DNA of 64,000 bases from contig CAWAHE010000008.1 of assembly GCA_963781775.1 (NCBI GenBank), positions 88,301-152,300 of the forward strand, given 5' to 3'. Positions 44,664-54,728 of this stretch are shown here, in pieces. Source of the stretch: CAVSRC01 sp963781775 (GTDB taxonomy: Bacteria; Pseudomonadota; Alphaproteobacteria; Rhizobiales; Kaistiaceae). The notes beneath the pieces are model-generated. The model searched no databases and was not told the origin of the DNA. It saw nothing but the letters and a program-made list of their open reading frames with translations. Every line of letters starts with the position of its first letter. Position 1 is the stretch's first letter. The translations under genes and the position numbers were made by a program.

Positions 44664-45491
44664 TCAACCAAATGTCAGCGAAAGCCCTGGCAGCGGCAGA
44701 CCGAGGACCCGCGTCGACCAGGTCTCGCCGGCCGCAACCGGGAACGCACGCGTCACGGTCCCGGTGGTGACAAGATCGCCCGGCGACAGGCGGACGCCGG
44801 AAACTTCGGCGAGGCCGCGCACGAAATGCAGGAGCGCCGCCACCGGGCTGTCGAGCACATTGGCGCCAAGACCGCGATCGACGAACGCGCCGTCGCGCGA
44901 CAGCACGATCTCGAATTTCGTCAGGTCGGCGAGCCAGCGGGTCCGCGCATCCGCATCGGCGATTTCCGTAATGGGCCCGACGAACAGCCGGCCGTGCAGC
45001 GCGAAGGCGGCGATCGTGTCGGCCGCCGTGAACCGCCAGCCGGGAAACAGCGACTGGACGATCTCGAAACCGTGCGCGACCCCGTCGATGCACTCCATCA
45101 GCGTGGCTTCGTCCATGGCCGGGTCGGGCACTGCGGCGATGCGGAAGACGATTTCCGGCTCGATGCGCGGCTCGACCAGCGGAGCAACCACGCAAGTCGC
45201 CGTGCCCGAGGCGCCGACATGCGCCAATGTCGAATCGTAAACCGGTCCCCAGATCGGCGCGTGCACGTCGTATTCGTCCCAGATGGTGCGGTTGGTGAAG
45301 CCGATCTTCCACCCGACCGGCCGTTCGCCGCGCCTGACCCGGCGCGCGGTGACCGCCGCGCTCACGCGGTAGGCGTCGGCAAGATCGAACGACGGCAGGC
45401 TATCGCTCACCGGCGCCATCGAACGCGCCATATCGCTCGCCGCCAGAATCGAATCGGCGACGCGCGCCACCTCGGTCTCGACTATCGGCAT
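44664..45491 (-). CDS. Fumarylacetoacetate hydrolase-family hydratase (2-keto-4-pentenoate hydratase-like)
   Basis: 275 residues. It contains GWKIGFTN, then the metal-binding acidic residues in VEPRIEPEIVFRI, and LSPGDLVTTGTVT near the C-terminus, the usual FAH/MhpD pattern. Members hydrate or cleave 2-keto acids from aromatic breakdown. No other aromatic catabolic gene is beside it, so the substrate remains open. It starts 7 bases after the end of the methyltransferase gene and may be in its operon. Confidence 0.88.
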   Translation of the reverse strand: MPIVETEVARVADSILAASDMARSMAPVSDSLPSFDLADAYRVSAAVTARRVRRGERPVGWKIGFTNRTIWDEYDVHAPIWGPVYDSTLAHVGASGTATCVVAPLVEPRIEPEIVFRIAAVPDPAMDEATLMECIDGVAHGFEIVQSLFPGWRFTAADTIAAFALHGRLFVGPITEIADADARTRWLADLTKFEIVLSRDGAFVDRGLGANVLDSPVAALLHFVRGLAEVSGVRLSPGDLVTTGTVTRAFPVAAGETWSTRVLGLPLPGLSLTFG

Positions 45492-45498
45492 CGCTGCA

Positions 45499-46230
45499 TC
45501 ATGCTCCCGGCGGGATCAGCGCCGGGCGCAGCGCCGGCTTGAACCGGCGGCGCTCGCGCGTCGGGATCGCCTGATAGAGTTGCTTGGTGGCCTCGACGAT
45601 GATGACGCCCGCAAACGCTGGCCACAGCGTGCGGCCGATCCGCTCCCAGGTCTGCCCCGACCCGATCCAGGGCCCGCGCAGCGGCGGCACCGCCAGAGCC
45701 TCCGACCAGCCGAGCGGCGAGAACTGGGTGTCGCGCAGCAGGCTGGTGAGCTGGCCGCTGCCATAGGGCTGGCCGTGACCGAACGGTGTCGTCTCGGTCC
45801 GCGCCCAGATGCCGGCGCGATTGGGGACCACGAGGATGACGCGGCCGCCGGGCGCCAGCACGCGCCAGATCTCATGCAGATGGTCGCGCGGGTTCACCGC
45901 CATTTCGAGACAGTGGACGACGAGCGCCCGGTCGATCGAGGCATCCGGCAGCGGCAGGGCGTCGTCCTCGACCAGCGCTGCCCGGTTCGGCCCCTCCGGC
46001 GGCCACGTCACCACGCCTTGCGCCGCCGGCATGAACGCGACGACGCGCTCCGCTCCGTCCGCGAGTCCCTCCAGATAGGGCGTCGCATAGCCGACGCCGA
46101 CCAGGCTCTCGCCGGCAACCGACGGCCAGCGCTTCGCCAGCCGGCGTCCGATCAGGCGGCGCGCCACCTGCCCCAGACGGCTGGCATAGAAGGCGCGGAG
46201 GTCGACCACGTCGAGATACATGGCGTCCAT
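45499..46230 (-). CDS. SAM-dependent methyltransferase, class I
   Basis: 243 residues. The glycine loop is weak (VGVGYATPYLEGL) but LVEDDALPLPDASIDRALVVHCLEMA and IWRVLAPGGRVILVVPNRAG are standard class I methyltransferase motifs. The C-terminal 60 residues carry ATKQLYQAIPTRERRR, a basic tail. Substrate unknown. It is a conserved alphaproteobacterial neighbour of gloB, from which it is divergent by 84 bp. Confidence 0.85.
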   Translation of the reverse strand: MDAMYLDVVDLRAFYASRLGQVARRLIGRRLAKRWPSVAGESLVGVGYATPYLEGLADGAERVVAFMPAAQGVVTWPPEGPNRAALVEDDALPLPDASIDRALVVHCLEMAVNPRDHLHEIWRVLAPGGRVILVVPNRAGIWARTETTPFGHGQPYGSGQLTSLLRDTQFSPLGWSEALAVPPLRGPWIGSGQTWERIGRTLWPAFAGVIIVEATKQLYQAIPTRERRRFKPALRPALIPPGA

Positions 46231-46314
46231 CGTAACAGAGGCGGGTAGCCCGGCGCGACGACCGATGCTAGGCAGAATGCTCCGTCAAATCACGAAGCCC
46301 AGCGAGCCGCGCCC

Positions 46315-47085
46315 ATGGCCCTCATCATCGAGCAATTCACCTGCCGTTCGGACAATTTCGGCGTACTGGTCCACGATCCGAAGTCGGGCCTGACCTTATC
46401 GATCGATGCCCCCGAGGAGGCCCCGATTCGCGCCAAACTGAAGGAAAAGGGCTGGCGGCTCGACCGCATCCTCACCACCCACCACCACGGCGACCACGTC
46501 GAGGGCAATGCCGGGCTGAAGGCCGACTTCGGCTGCACCATCACCGGTCCGGCCGCCGAGGCCGACAAGATCCCCGGCATCGATACACAAGTGAAGGGCG
46601 GCGACACGTTCTCCATCGGCGATATCGAAGTGCGCGTCATCGACACCCCCGGCCACACGCTCGGCCATGTCTCCTATTGGCTGCCGGGCGAAAACGTCGC
46701 CTTCACCGCCGATACGCTCTTCGCCATGGGTTGCGGCCGCGTCTTCGAGGGGACACCGGCGATGATGCACGCCTCGCTGGAGAAGCTCCGCGCCCTTCCC
46801 GACGCCACCGTGATCTATTGCGGACACGAATACACCGAGACCAACGCGCGCTTTGCGGTCACCGTCGATCCCGGCAATGCCGACCTGCAGCGCCGCTACG
46901 ATGAAGTGAAGCGCTTGCGCGCCGCGGACAAGGCAACGCTGCCAACCACCATCGCGCTGGAAAAGCAGACCAACCCCTATTTCCGCGTCGACGATCTGGC
47001 GATCCGCAAGACCCTCGGCCTGGAGAGCGCGACGCCGGTCGAAGTCTTCGCCGAGATCCGCAAGCGCAAGGACAACTTCAAGTGA
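46315..47085 (+). CDS. gloB: Hydroxyacylglutathione hydrolase (glyoxalase II)
   Basis: 256 residues, metallo-beta-lactamase fold with TTHHHGDHVEGN, the His in TPGHTLGHVSYW, Asp in FTADTLFAMGCGRVFEG and His in YCGHEYTETN. The C-terminal helical domain ends FAEIRKRKDNFK, the canonical GloB end. It hydrolyses S-lactoylglutathione in methylglyoxal detoxification. It overlaps the cupin gene (GTGA). Confidence 0.95.
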   Translation: MALIIEQFTCRSDNFGVLVHDPKSGLTLSIDAPEEAPIRAKLKEKGWRLDRILTTHHHGDHVEGNAGLKADFGCTITGPAAEADKIPGIDTQVKGGDTFSIGDIEVRVIDTPGHTLGHVSYWLPGENVAFTADTLFAMGCGRVFEGTPAMMHASLEKLRALPDATVIYCGHEYTETNARFAVTVDPGNADLQRRYDEVKRLRAADKATLPTTIALEKQTNPYFRVDDLAIRKTLGLESATPVEVFAEIRKRKDNFK

Positions 47086-47519
47086 GCGAAGCCGGCCCGA
47101 CGGCGCAGGAGATCGCGCGGCGGCTCGGCCTCGCCCCGCATCCGGAGGGCGGCTGGTATCGCGAAACCTTCCGCGACGCGGCATCCGGCGACGAACGCGG
47201 CCACTCGACGGCGATCTACTACCTGCTCGCTGCCGGCGACCGCTCCCACTGGCACCGGGTCGACGCGGCGGAGGTCTGGCACTACTACGCCGGCGCGCCA
47301 CTGCAACTCAGCATTTCCGCCGATGGCCTCACGGTCGAGCACCATCGTCTTGGCGCCGACATGGCCGCGGGCGAAGCGCCGCAAATCGTCGTGCCGCGCG
47401 GCCATTGGCAGAGCGCCGTCAGTCTTGGCGCATGGACGCTCGCCGGCTGCACCGTGGCGCCCGCATTCCAGTTCGCCGGCTTCGAGATGGCGCCGCCGGA
47501 TTTCAATCCCGGTGGCTGA
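47082..47519 (+). CDS. DUF985 cupin protein
   Basis: 145 residues from a GTG that overlaps the gloB stop. HPEGGWYRETFRD at the start, HWHRVDAAEVWHYYAGAPL (metal-site His residues) and QSAVSLGAWTLAGCTVAPAF are DUF985 cupin signatures. Function is not established; some relatives bind sugar-like ligands. Probably made with GloB. Confidence 0.9.
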   Translation: MSEAGPTAQEIARRLGLAPHPEGGWYRETFRDAASGDERGHSTAIYYLLAAGDRSHWHRVDAAEVWHYYAGAPLQLSISADGLTVEHHRLGADMAAGEAPQIVVPRGHWQSAVSLGAWTLAGCTVAPAFQFAGFEMAPPDFNPGG

Positions 47520-47522
47520 CGC

Positions 47523-48248
47523 TCACGCGCCGCCGCTTTCCTTGCGATGCGCCTCGACAAGCGCCGCCATGCTGGTGAAGCGGAAATCGGTGTGCGGTAT
47601 TTCGGCCGGCTGCACCGTCGCACCGAAGCCGCCCATTTCCGCGCGGCGATGAATCCAGCACGAAGCGAGGCCGATCTTGTTGGCCGGTCCGTGATCGTGG
47701 AAAAGGCTCTCCGCCGTGTGCAGCACGTCATCCATGTCGATGCCCATGACGCCGAGCTTGTCGATCAGATACTCGAAATTGGCGAGCGACGGCTTGTAGG
47801 CGCCGACGTCCTCCGCGGTGATGATCGCATCGAAGGTGACGCCGAGGCGCTCGTTGGTGCGAGCGAAGCTCTCATTGTCGACGTTGGACAGGATGACCAG
47901 CTTGTAGTGCTGCTTGAGGTAGCGCAGCGCCTCGACCGTATCGGCGAAGGCCGGCCAGTCGCCGACCGAGCGGCCATAGGCGACACTCTCCTGCCATGGA
48001 ACCGGTGCCCCCCATTCTTCCGCCAGCCGCTTGTGGACGATGGCGAGGAGGTCGCGATAGGGCCGAGTCGGCGTCTGCGCCTGCTGCGACGATTCGTGGC
48101 GCGCATGGGCGGCGAGGACCTCGTCGCGCGCCAGTGGGCGCTTCGCCCGGTCGGTCAGCGGCTTCAGGGCCGCAACCATGCCGCTTTCCCAGTCGATCAG
48201 CGTCCCGTAACAGTCGAATGTCAAAACCTTGAAGTCTTTCAGGCGCAT
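47523..48248 (-). CDS. HAD-family hydrolase (haloacid dehalogenase-like)
   Basis: 241 residues: nucleophile Asp in LTFDCYGTLIDWESG, Thr/Ser in VILSNVDNESF, Lys in EDVGAYKPSLANFEY and the final acidic motif. The sequence DxYGTLxDWE and HTAESLFHDHGPAN resemble L-2-haloacid dehalogenase-type HADs, but similar proteins act on phosphate esters. Convergent with the cupin gene, 3 bases apart. Confidence 0.88.
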   Translation of the reverse strand: MRLKDFKVLTFDCYGTLIDWESGMVAALKPLTDRAKRPLARDEVLAAHARHESSQQAQTPTRPYRDLLAIVHKRLAEEWGAPVPWQESVAYGRSVGDWPAFADTVEALRYLKQHYKLVILSNVDNESFARTNERLGVTFDAIITAEDVGAYKPSLANFEYLIDKLGVMGIDMDDVLHTAESLFHDHGPANKIGLASCWIHRRAEMGGFGATVQPAEIPHTDFRFTSMAALVEAHRKESGGA

Positions 48249-48378
48249 AATCGGTTCTCGCGGCCGGAAAGCACCGGCAGGTGTGTGGACCAGGAAGCAT
48301 TTGCCAGCATAAGCTAATTCCGGCTGGACGAAATCATGGCCGACAGGCTAGCGATAACGCCGCTGCAGAGGGAGGACG

Positions 48379-49962
48379 ATGGCAGACCCGGTGAAATGTG
48401 TCCTGCTCGTCGATTATGACGGCCTGCGCCGCAGCCTTGCGGCCGAGGCCGGCGACGACGTCGCCGACCGCCTGAGCGGCCGTCTTGACGACTGGGCGGG
48501 CGCCATCGAATCCGGCGAGCTGATCGGCCCGGCCGGCGCGACGCGCACGCTCGCGCTCCGCCGCTGCTACATCAACCGGGCCGAAGCTGCCGACGCGGCA
48601 AAGGCGTACGAGCAAGCCGGCTTCGAGATCGTCGATGGCGACGGCGCCACCTCGCCCGACCTGCGGATCGCCGTCGACGCCATGGACGCCGTGATCGACG
48701 CCGCCGGACCGACCGATATCGTTCTGCTGGCGACCGCGCCGGACCTGTCGCCCCTCGTCGAGCGGTTGCAGACCCGCGGCCATCGCGTCGCCATCTATGC
48801 CGACAATTCGACCGCCGCCGACTATCGCGCTGCCGCCGATGTCGTCCTCGGCGCCGCCGACTTTGCCACTTTCCTGACCGAGGGACGCCTTCCCGAACCG
48901 CCGGCGGCGAAATCCGCGGTCGAGCGCGGCAAGATCGAGGCTTTCGCCCGCGAGATCCATGCCGCCACCAGCATTCCGCTGTTTTCGCCCAAGACCTTCG
49001 CGGAGCTGTTCCATCATCTGGCCGAAGAGGTCACCGCCAGCGGCTACCATTTCCAGGACACCGCCAGGAACGTCGCCGACCGCCTCGAGAGTTCCGGACG
49101 CAACGTCACGCCGCGCCAGGTCGTCTTCGTGGTCAAGGGGCTGGCGCTCAAGGGGCACGTCTTCTCGACCACCGACACCGCCAAGAGCCTCGCCGAGGTT
49201 TTCCGCGAGCAGGCGCGCTACCTGATCGGCGGCGCCGGCATCACCCTCGACGAGGAGCGCGAGGCGCTGCTGGCCGCGTGGATCGCCGCGCCGGCGACCG
49301 CTCGCGATCAACAGGCGCCGGCGCGCCCGGCGAAACCGGCTCCGCCGAAGCCGGCCGCCAAACCGCCGGAAGCAAAGTCGGCCGCCCGGCAGCCGGACAA
49401 CAAATCAGCCAGGCCCGCCGGCAAACCGCAGGCTGCGAAACCCGCCGCCCCGGCGCGGCCGCCCGAACGCCCGAAATCGGCGGCGCTTCCGCCGAAGCAA
49501 TCCCAGCTGCCGGCCAAGCCCGGACCGAAATCGCCCGGCGAAGTCAGAGCCGCCATCGCCGCGCGCATCGCGGCCTCCGCCAAGCTGAAGCCGTCGAACC
49601 GCCCGGCCGCGCCGCCGCCCAAGCCGGCGGCGCCCAAGGCGGCCCCACCGGCGGACGAACCCGATCCGATCGAATCGTCCATCCTGGCGGCGATCGCCGA
49701 AGCGGTGGACGTGCTGGTCGAGGATAGCGGCGGCGACGCGGAGAAGTCAGGTTCCGGGAAACCCGCCCGCGCCAAGCCACGGCCTACCGAGGAACGCGAC
49801 GGCGACGATCAGCCTGCCCGTGAACAGACGGCGCTGCCGTCGCCGGAGGGAAAGCCCCCGGCGGACGAAGGCGAGGATGGCGGCGGCGATATCGGCGACG
49901 AGATCCAGCGGATCGTCGCCTCCTACAATCGCAACCGCAAGGACGATGACCGCGGCGGGTAA
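48379..49962 (+). CDS. NYN-domain protein with a long disordered tail
   Basis: 527 residues. Residues 5-165 form a NYN (PIN-like) nuclease fold starting CVLLVDYDGLRRSL, with Asp at SPDLRIAVDAMDA and a degenerate GDSDF-like segment ATAPDLSPLV. Residues about 190-295 are helical and resemble an OST-HTH/LOTUS-type RNA-binding region. Residues 300-460 are Pro/Ala/Lys rich and disordered; the acidic C-terminus ends EIQRIVASYNRNRKDDDRGG. NYN proteins cut or bind structured RNA. One of the usual acidic residues is gone, so activity is uncertain. Confidence 0.82.
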   Translation: MADPVKCVLLVDYDGLRRSLAAEAGDDVADRLSGRLDDWAGAIESGELIGPAGATRTLALRRCYINRAEAADAAKAYEQAGFEIVDGDGATSPDLRIAVDAMDAVIDAAGPTDIVLLATAPDLSPLVERLQTRGHRVAIYADNSTAADYRAAADVVLGAADFATFLTEGRLPEPPAAKSAVERGKIEAFAREIHAATSIPLFSPKTFAELFHHLAEEVTASGYHFQDTARNVADRLESSGRNVTPRQVVFVVKGLALKGHVFSTTDTAKSLAEVFREQARYLIGGAGITLDEEREALLAAWIAAPATARDQQAPARPAKPAPPKPAAKPPEAKSAARQPDNKSARPAGKPQAAKPAAPARPPERPKSAALPPKQSQLPAKPGPKSPGEVRAAIAARIAASAKLKPSNRPAAPPPKPAAPKAAPPADEPDPIESSILAAIAEAVDVLVEDSGGDAEKSGSGKPARAKPRPTEERDGDDQPAREQTALPSPEGKPPADEGEDGGGDIGDEIQRIVASYNRNRKDDDRGG

Positions 49963-49964
49963 CC

Positions 49965-50693
49965 TCAGCCGTTGGCGAGGTACTGGCCGCCGTTCGCCGT
50001 CATCACCGCGCCGGTGATAAAGGCGGCATCGTCGGAAACGAGATAGGCGACCAGCGAGGCGATCTCTTCCGCCTTGCCGAGCCGGCCGACCGGTATTTGC
50101 GCGATGATCCCTTCGAGCACCTTCTCCGGCACGCCGGCGACCATGTCGGTGTCGATATAGCCCGGGCAGATCGCGTTGACCGTGATCCCCTTGCGGGCGT
50201 TCTCCATCGCCAGCGCCTTGGTGAAGCCGACGATGCCCGCCTTCGACGCCGAATAGTTGGTCTGGCCGAGTTGGCCTTTCTGCCCGTTGATCGACGAGAT
50301 GCTGACGACACGGCCGGCGTTGCGCTCGCGCATGCCCTCGATCACCGGCCGCGTCATCGCGAACATCGAATCGAGGTTGGTGCGCAGCACCGTCGACCAC
50401 TGGTCCCAGGTCATCCGGTGGAACATGGAATCGCGGGTGACGCCGGCATTGTTGACCAGCACCGCGATCGGCCCGAGCTCGGCCTCGACCCTTTTCACGC
50501 CGGCCTCGGACGCGGCCGGGTCGGCAACGTCCCACTTGTAGACGGCGATTCCGTCTTCGGCCTTGAACCTGGCTGCCGCCTCGTCATTGCCGTGATAGGT
50601 GACGGCGACCGAATGGCCGTCCGCCTTCAGTTTCCTGGCGATCGCCGCGCCTATGCCGCGCGTACCCCCGGTGACGATGGCGACTTTCGCCAT
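49965..50693 (-). CDS. phbB: Acetoacetyl-CoA reductase
   Basis: 242 residues of SDR: VAIVTGGTRGIGAAIARKL, VLVNNAGVTRDSMFHRM, Ser in SISSINGQKGQLGQTNY, Y-x3-K in NYSASKAG and the PhaB ending YLANG. It reduces acetoacetyl-CoA with NADPH to (R)-3-hydroxybutyryl-CoA, the second step of polyhydroxybutyrate synthesis. Downstream of phbA, 55 bases apart, same strand. Confidence 0.95.
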   Translation of the reverse strand: MAKVAIVTGGTRGIGAAIARKLKADGHSVAVTYHGNDEAAARFKAEDGIAVYKWDVADPAASEAGVKRVEAELGPIAVLVNNAGVTRDSMFHRMTWDQWSTVLRTNLDSMFAMTRPVIEGMRERNAGRVVSISSINGQKGQLGQTNYSASKAGIVGFTKALAMENARKGITVNAICPGYIDTDMVAGVPEKVLEGIIAQIPVGRLGKAEEIASLVAYLVSDDAAFITGAVMTANGGQYLANG

Positions 50694-50748
50694 GATGCTC
50701 CCTCCCTCATGTTTTGTTTTTTGGTCGGCACGGCGCCGTTCTGCCAGT

Positions 50749-51927
<1,179 letters not shown>

Positions 51928-52073
51928 GGAAAGCTCCTGACTGACGGACCGCGGCGCGAGGCCAGCGACCGGTAACCATATATGGGATTCGCACCGCGCT
52001 TCTGTCAGTGCGCCTCGTGGTTAACTACAGACCGGCGGCAGCGCGCCTGTCAATCGTCGGCGCGACCTTGCGC

Positions 52074-52103
52074 TGCATTGCAACCAATTCTTGAAGCATT
52101 GCA
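52074..52103. promoter_or_regulatory. Candidate PhaR operators in the phbA-phaR region
   Basis: TGCATTGCA at 52074-52082 is a perfect palindrome-like TGC/GCA site. A second copy, AGCATTGCA, lies at 52095-52103, 21 bases (two helical turns) away. TGC-rich inverted sites are known targets of the PHB regulator PhaR in Paracoccus and Rhodobacter. Position between phbA and phaR fits autoregulation and control of phbAB. The assignment is by motif and context only. Confidence 0.6.
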
Positions 52104-52210
52104 CAATACATTGGCGGCCATGACAAAAAGCCCTTATCGTAGACGGGCTTGGCGTATGGGTGGCCGCGACCGGCCGGTTCAGGGAGCGGGACTTTGGTCC
52201 CGGCAAGGGC

Positions 52211-52801
52211 ATGGCGAAGGAGAAGACGCCGACGACGATCAAGAAATACGCGAACCGGCGTCTCTACAACACCGGGACCTCGACCTACGTGACCCTCGAG
52301 GATCTCGCCACGATGTTGAAGAAAGGCGAGGATTTCGTGGTCGCCGACGCCAAGACCGGCGAGGACATCACCCGCTCGGTCCTGACCCAGATCATCTTCG
52401 AGCAGGAGGGCAAGGGCGGCCAGAACCTGTTGCCGATCACCTTCCTTCGCCAGCTCATCCGCTTCTACGGCGATTCCATCCAGAACCTCGTCCCGACCTT
52501 CCTCGATTTCTCGATCAATTCCCTGGTCCGCGATCAGGAGAAGCTGCGCAGCCAGATGACCAACGCGTTCGGGCCGAATACCGCGCTCGACGTCATCGGC
52601 GATCAGGTGCGCCGCAATACCGAGATGTTCGAGCAGGCGATGCGCATGTTCCTGCCCTTCGGCGTCGGCGAACGGCCGACGGCGGCCGACGCCGGGGAAG
52701 CGCCGGCGAAAACCGCGTCGCAGGAACCCGGCGACATCGACGCGCTGCGCCGCCAGCTCGACGAGATGCAGAAGCGGCTGGACAAGCTTTCCGACAAATA
52801 G
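52211..52801 (+). CDS. phaR: Polyhydroxyalkanoate synthesis repressor
   Basis: 196 residues. The conserved PhaR/AniA DNA-binding start is TIKKYANRRLYNTGTSTYV, then DITRSVLTQIIFEQEGKGG and LPITFLRQLIRFYGDSIQ in the PHB-binding part; the tail is a short coiled coil (ALRRQLDEMQKRLDKL). It represses phasin and PHB genes until bound to granules. ATG 52211 is fixed by the family start MAKEK. Divergent from phbA. Confidence 0.95.
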   Translation: MAKEKTPTTIKKYANRRLYNTGTSTYVTLEDLATMLKKGEDFVVADAKTGEDITRSVLTQIIFEQEGKGGQNLLPITFLRQLIRFYGDSIQNLVPTFLDFSINSLVRDQEKLRSQMTNAFGPNTALDVIGDQVRRNTEMFEQAMRMFLPFGVGERPTAADAGEAPAKTASQEPGDIDALRRQLDEMQKRLDKLSDK

Positions 52802-52820
52802 CTGCCGCGCCCGACGCGGG

Positions 52821-54587
52821 TCAGCCGGCCTCGCGCACCGTCGCGGGCCGCCGCTTGTCCCACGGCCATTCGCTCGTCGGCGCCCCGACAAGCCGCCCCT
52901 GGATCATGTCCACGCCGAAGCCCGCGAGGATCTCGGCGGTCGCCTCGTCTTCGACCCACTCCGCCACGATCCGCGTGTTGAAGTTCCGGCCAAGCGCCAC
53001 CAGCGCCTTCACGAACGCCTGATCGTCGCGGCTGCGCGGCAGATCCTGGACGAACATGCCGGCGATCTTGACCGTATCGACGCCGAGGGCGCGCATGCTG
53101 CGGAACGAGGAGAAGCCGGCGCCGAAATCGTCGATCGCCAGCGAACAGCCGAGGTCATGCAGCGTCGCCACGAACTGCGCGGCCTCTTCGAGGCTGCGCA
53201 TCACGGCGGTCTCGGTGATCTCGACGATGAGCCGGCCGGAGATATCGGGCCGTCGGGCCATCGCGTCGGCGACTGACGACAGCCATGCCGCATCGCCGAC
53301 CGTCTCCGCGGACACGTTGAGCGAAATGCGCGCGTCCGGGGCCGCCTCCAGCGTCTCCAGCGTGCGCCCCAGAACGTAATGGTCGATCAGCCTCATCAGG
53401 CCGAGGCGCTCGCTGAGTTCGACGAAGTCGGCGGCGGTCGCCGACGTGCCGTCGGCCCGCTCGAGACGGAGCAGGCCCTCGTGGAAGACAGGCTTGCGCG
53501 TCGCGATGTCGACCACCGGCTGAAAGGCCAGTCGCAGCCGCTTTTCGTTCAGCGCCGCAACCAGTTCGCTGGACAGCGCGGCGTTGCTGCGCTGGCGCGC
53601 TTCGCGACCCGGCGACGGGGTGAAGGCGACGAATTGATCGTGGCCCCGCTTGCGCGCCCGGTGGAGCCCCTCCTGCGCGCGCGCCAACGCATCGCGAACC
53701 GTGCGTCCGTGGCGCGGCAGGCTGACACCGCCCGTGGATATCGTGGCGGCGACGGCGCTGGTCTCGGTGGCGACGATCTCGCGGCGCACGGCGGCATGAA
53801 ACCGCTCGACGGCGGCGTGCATGTCGTTCTCGTCGCAGTTCATCAGCACGATGCCGAGCTTGTTGCCCGAGTAGCGGCCGATGGCGTCGCCCTCGCGCAG
53901 TTCCGCCCGGATGCGGCGGCCGACCGCCGCGAACACCTGATCGGCGGTATCGAAATCATAGGCCTCGTTGATCGCGCGGAAATTATCGACCGCCACGATC
54001 ACGAGGGCCATCGACGTGCGCAGGCGCTTGGCCTTGGCCAGCGCCTCGCCGAGGGCGGCGATCAGATGGTTGCGGTTGAAGAATCCGGTGAGCTCGTCGT
54101 AGCGCGACAGAAACGCCAGGCGCTCCTCGCGCTCGGCGCGGTCGTTGATCACCCGCACCACGCCGCAGGCGCGCGCCGGGCGACCGTCATCGCCGGCGTA
54201 CCAGCGCCCGGTGTCCTCGACGACCAGCCGCCGGCCGCCTCCGGCGCGCTCGGGCAACAGGTCATACTGGACCTCGTAAGGAACCCCTGTCCCGCTGTCG
54301 GCGACCGGTGAATTGAGCACGGCGTCGTGCCGGCTCCCCGGCTTCGCCGGGTCGAGCAAGCCGGCGAAGGCGCGTCCCGTGGCGATGCTCTCCATCGACG
54401 GCAGGCCGAACACCTCGGCCGCTGAATCGTCCCAGCGGATGCTGTCGTCGGCGACGGTCCACTCGTAGGCAACGCCCCCGACGGCGGCCAGAATGGCGCC
54501 GGCGTCCAGCCGGGGGCGGCTGGCGGCATCGCCGGCCCGTCGGCCAGCGACCGCGACCACTTTCGGCATTCCATCATTCTGCGGCAC
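52821..54587 (-). CDS. PAS / degenerate GGDEF / EAL c-di-GMP protein
   Basis: 588 residues, no membrane segment: a PAS-like domain (about 25-150), a GGDEF domain (about 160-320) and an EAL domain (about 340-575). The cyclase signature is YSGNKLGIVL in place of GGDEF, so synthesis is not expected, but the RxxD site (REGD) is kept. The phosphodiesterase residues are mostly present: HEGLLRLER (E of EAL, variant EGL), SLNVSA, IVEITETAV, AIDDFGAGFSSF, VKIAGMFVQ and AEWVEDEATA. It is probably a c-di-GMP phosphodiesterase tuned by c-di-GMP or GTP binding. Convergent with phaR. Confidence 0.88.
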   Translation of the reverse strand: MPQNDGMPKVVAVAGRRAGDAASRPRLDAGAILAAVGGVAYEWTVADDSIRWDDSAAEVFGLPSMESIATGRAFAGLLDPAKPGSRHDAVLNSPVADSGTGVPYEVQYDLLPERAGGGRRLVVEDTGRWYAGDDGRPARACGVVRVINDRAEREERLAFLSRYDELTGFFNRNHLIAALGEALAKAKRLRTSMALVIVAVDNFRAINEAYDFDTADQVFAAVGRRIRAELREGDAIGRYSGNKLGIVLMNCDENDMHAAVERFHAAVRREIVATETSAVAATISTGGVSLPRHGRTVRDALARAQEGLHRARKRGHDQFVAFTPSPGREARQRSNAALSSELVAALNEKRLRLAFQPVVDIATRKPVFHEGLLRLERADGTSATAADFVELSERLGLMRLIDHYVLGRTLETLEAAPDARISLNVSAETVGDAAWLSSVADAMARRPDISGRLIVEITETAVMRSLEEAAQFVATLHDLGCSLAIDDFGAGFSSFRSMRALGVDTVKIAGMFVQDLPRSRDDQAFVKALVALGRNFNTRIVAEWVEDEATAEILAGFGVDMIQGRLVGAPTSEWPWDKRRPATVREAG

Positions 54588-54728
54588 GTGGAAACGTCCC
54601 TCGACGGCGACGCGCGTCGCCCATGCGCCGCCACCTTGCCGCCCGAGACTTAAGGAACGACGAAACCGCGGCCTTTGTGCCCGAATTGCCGGCGCGCTTT
54701 GACCGCCGGGGTTAGTGGATCGTTAACG

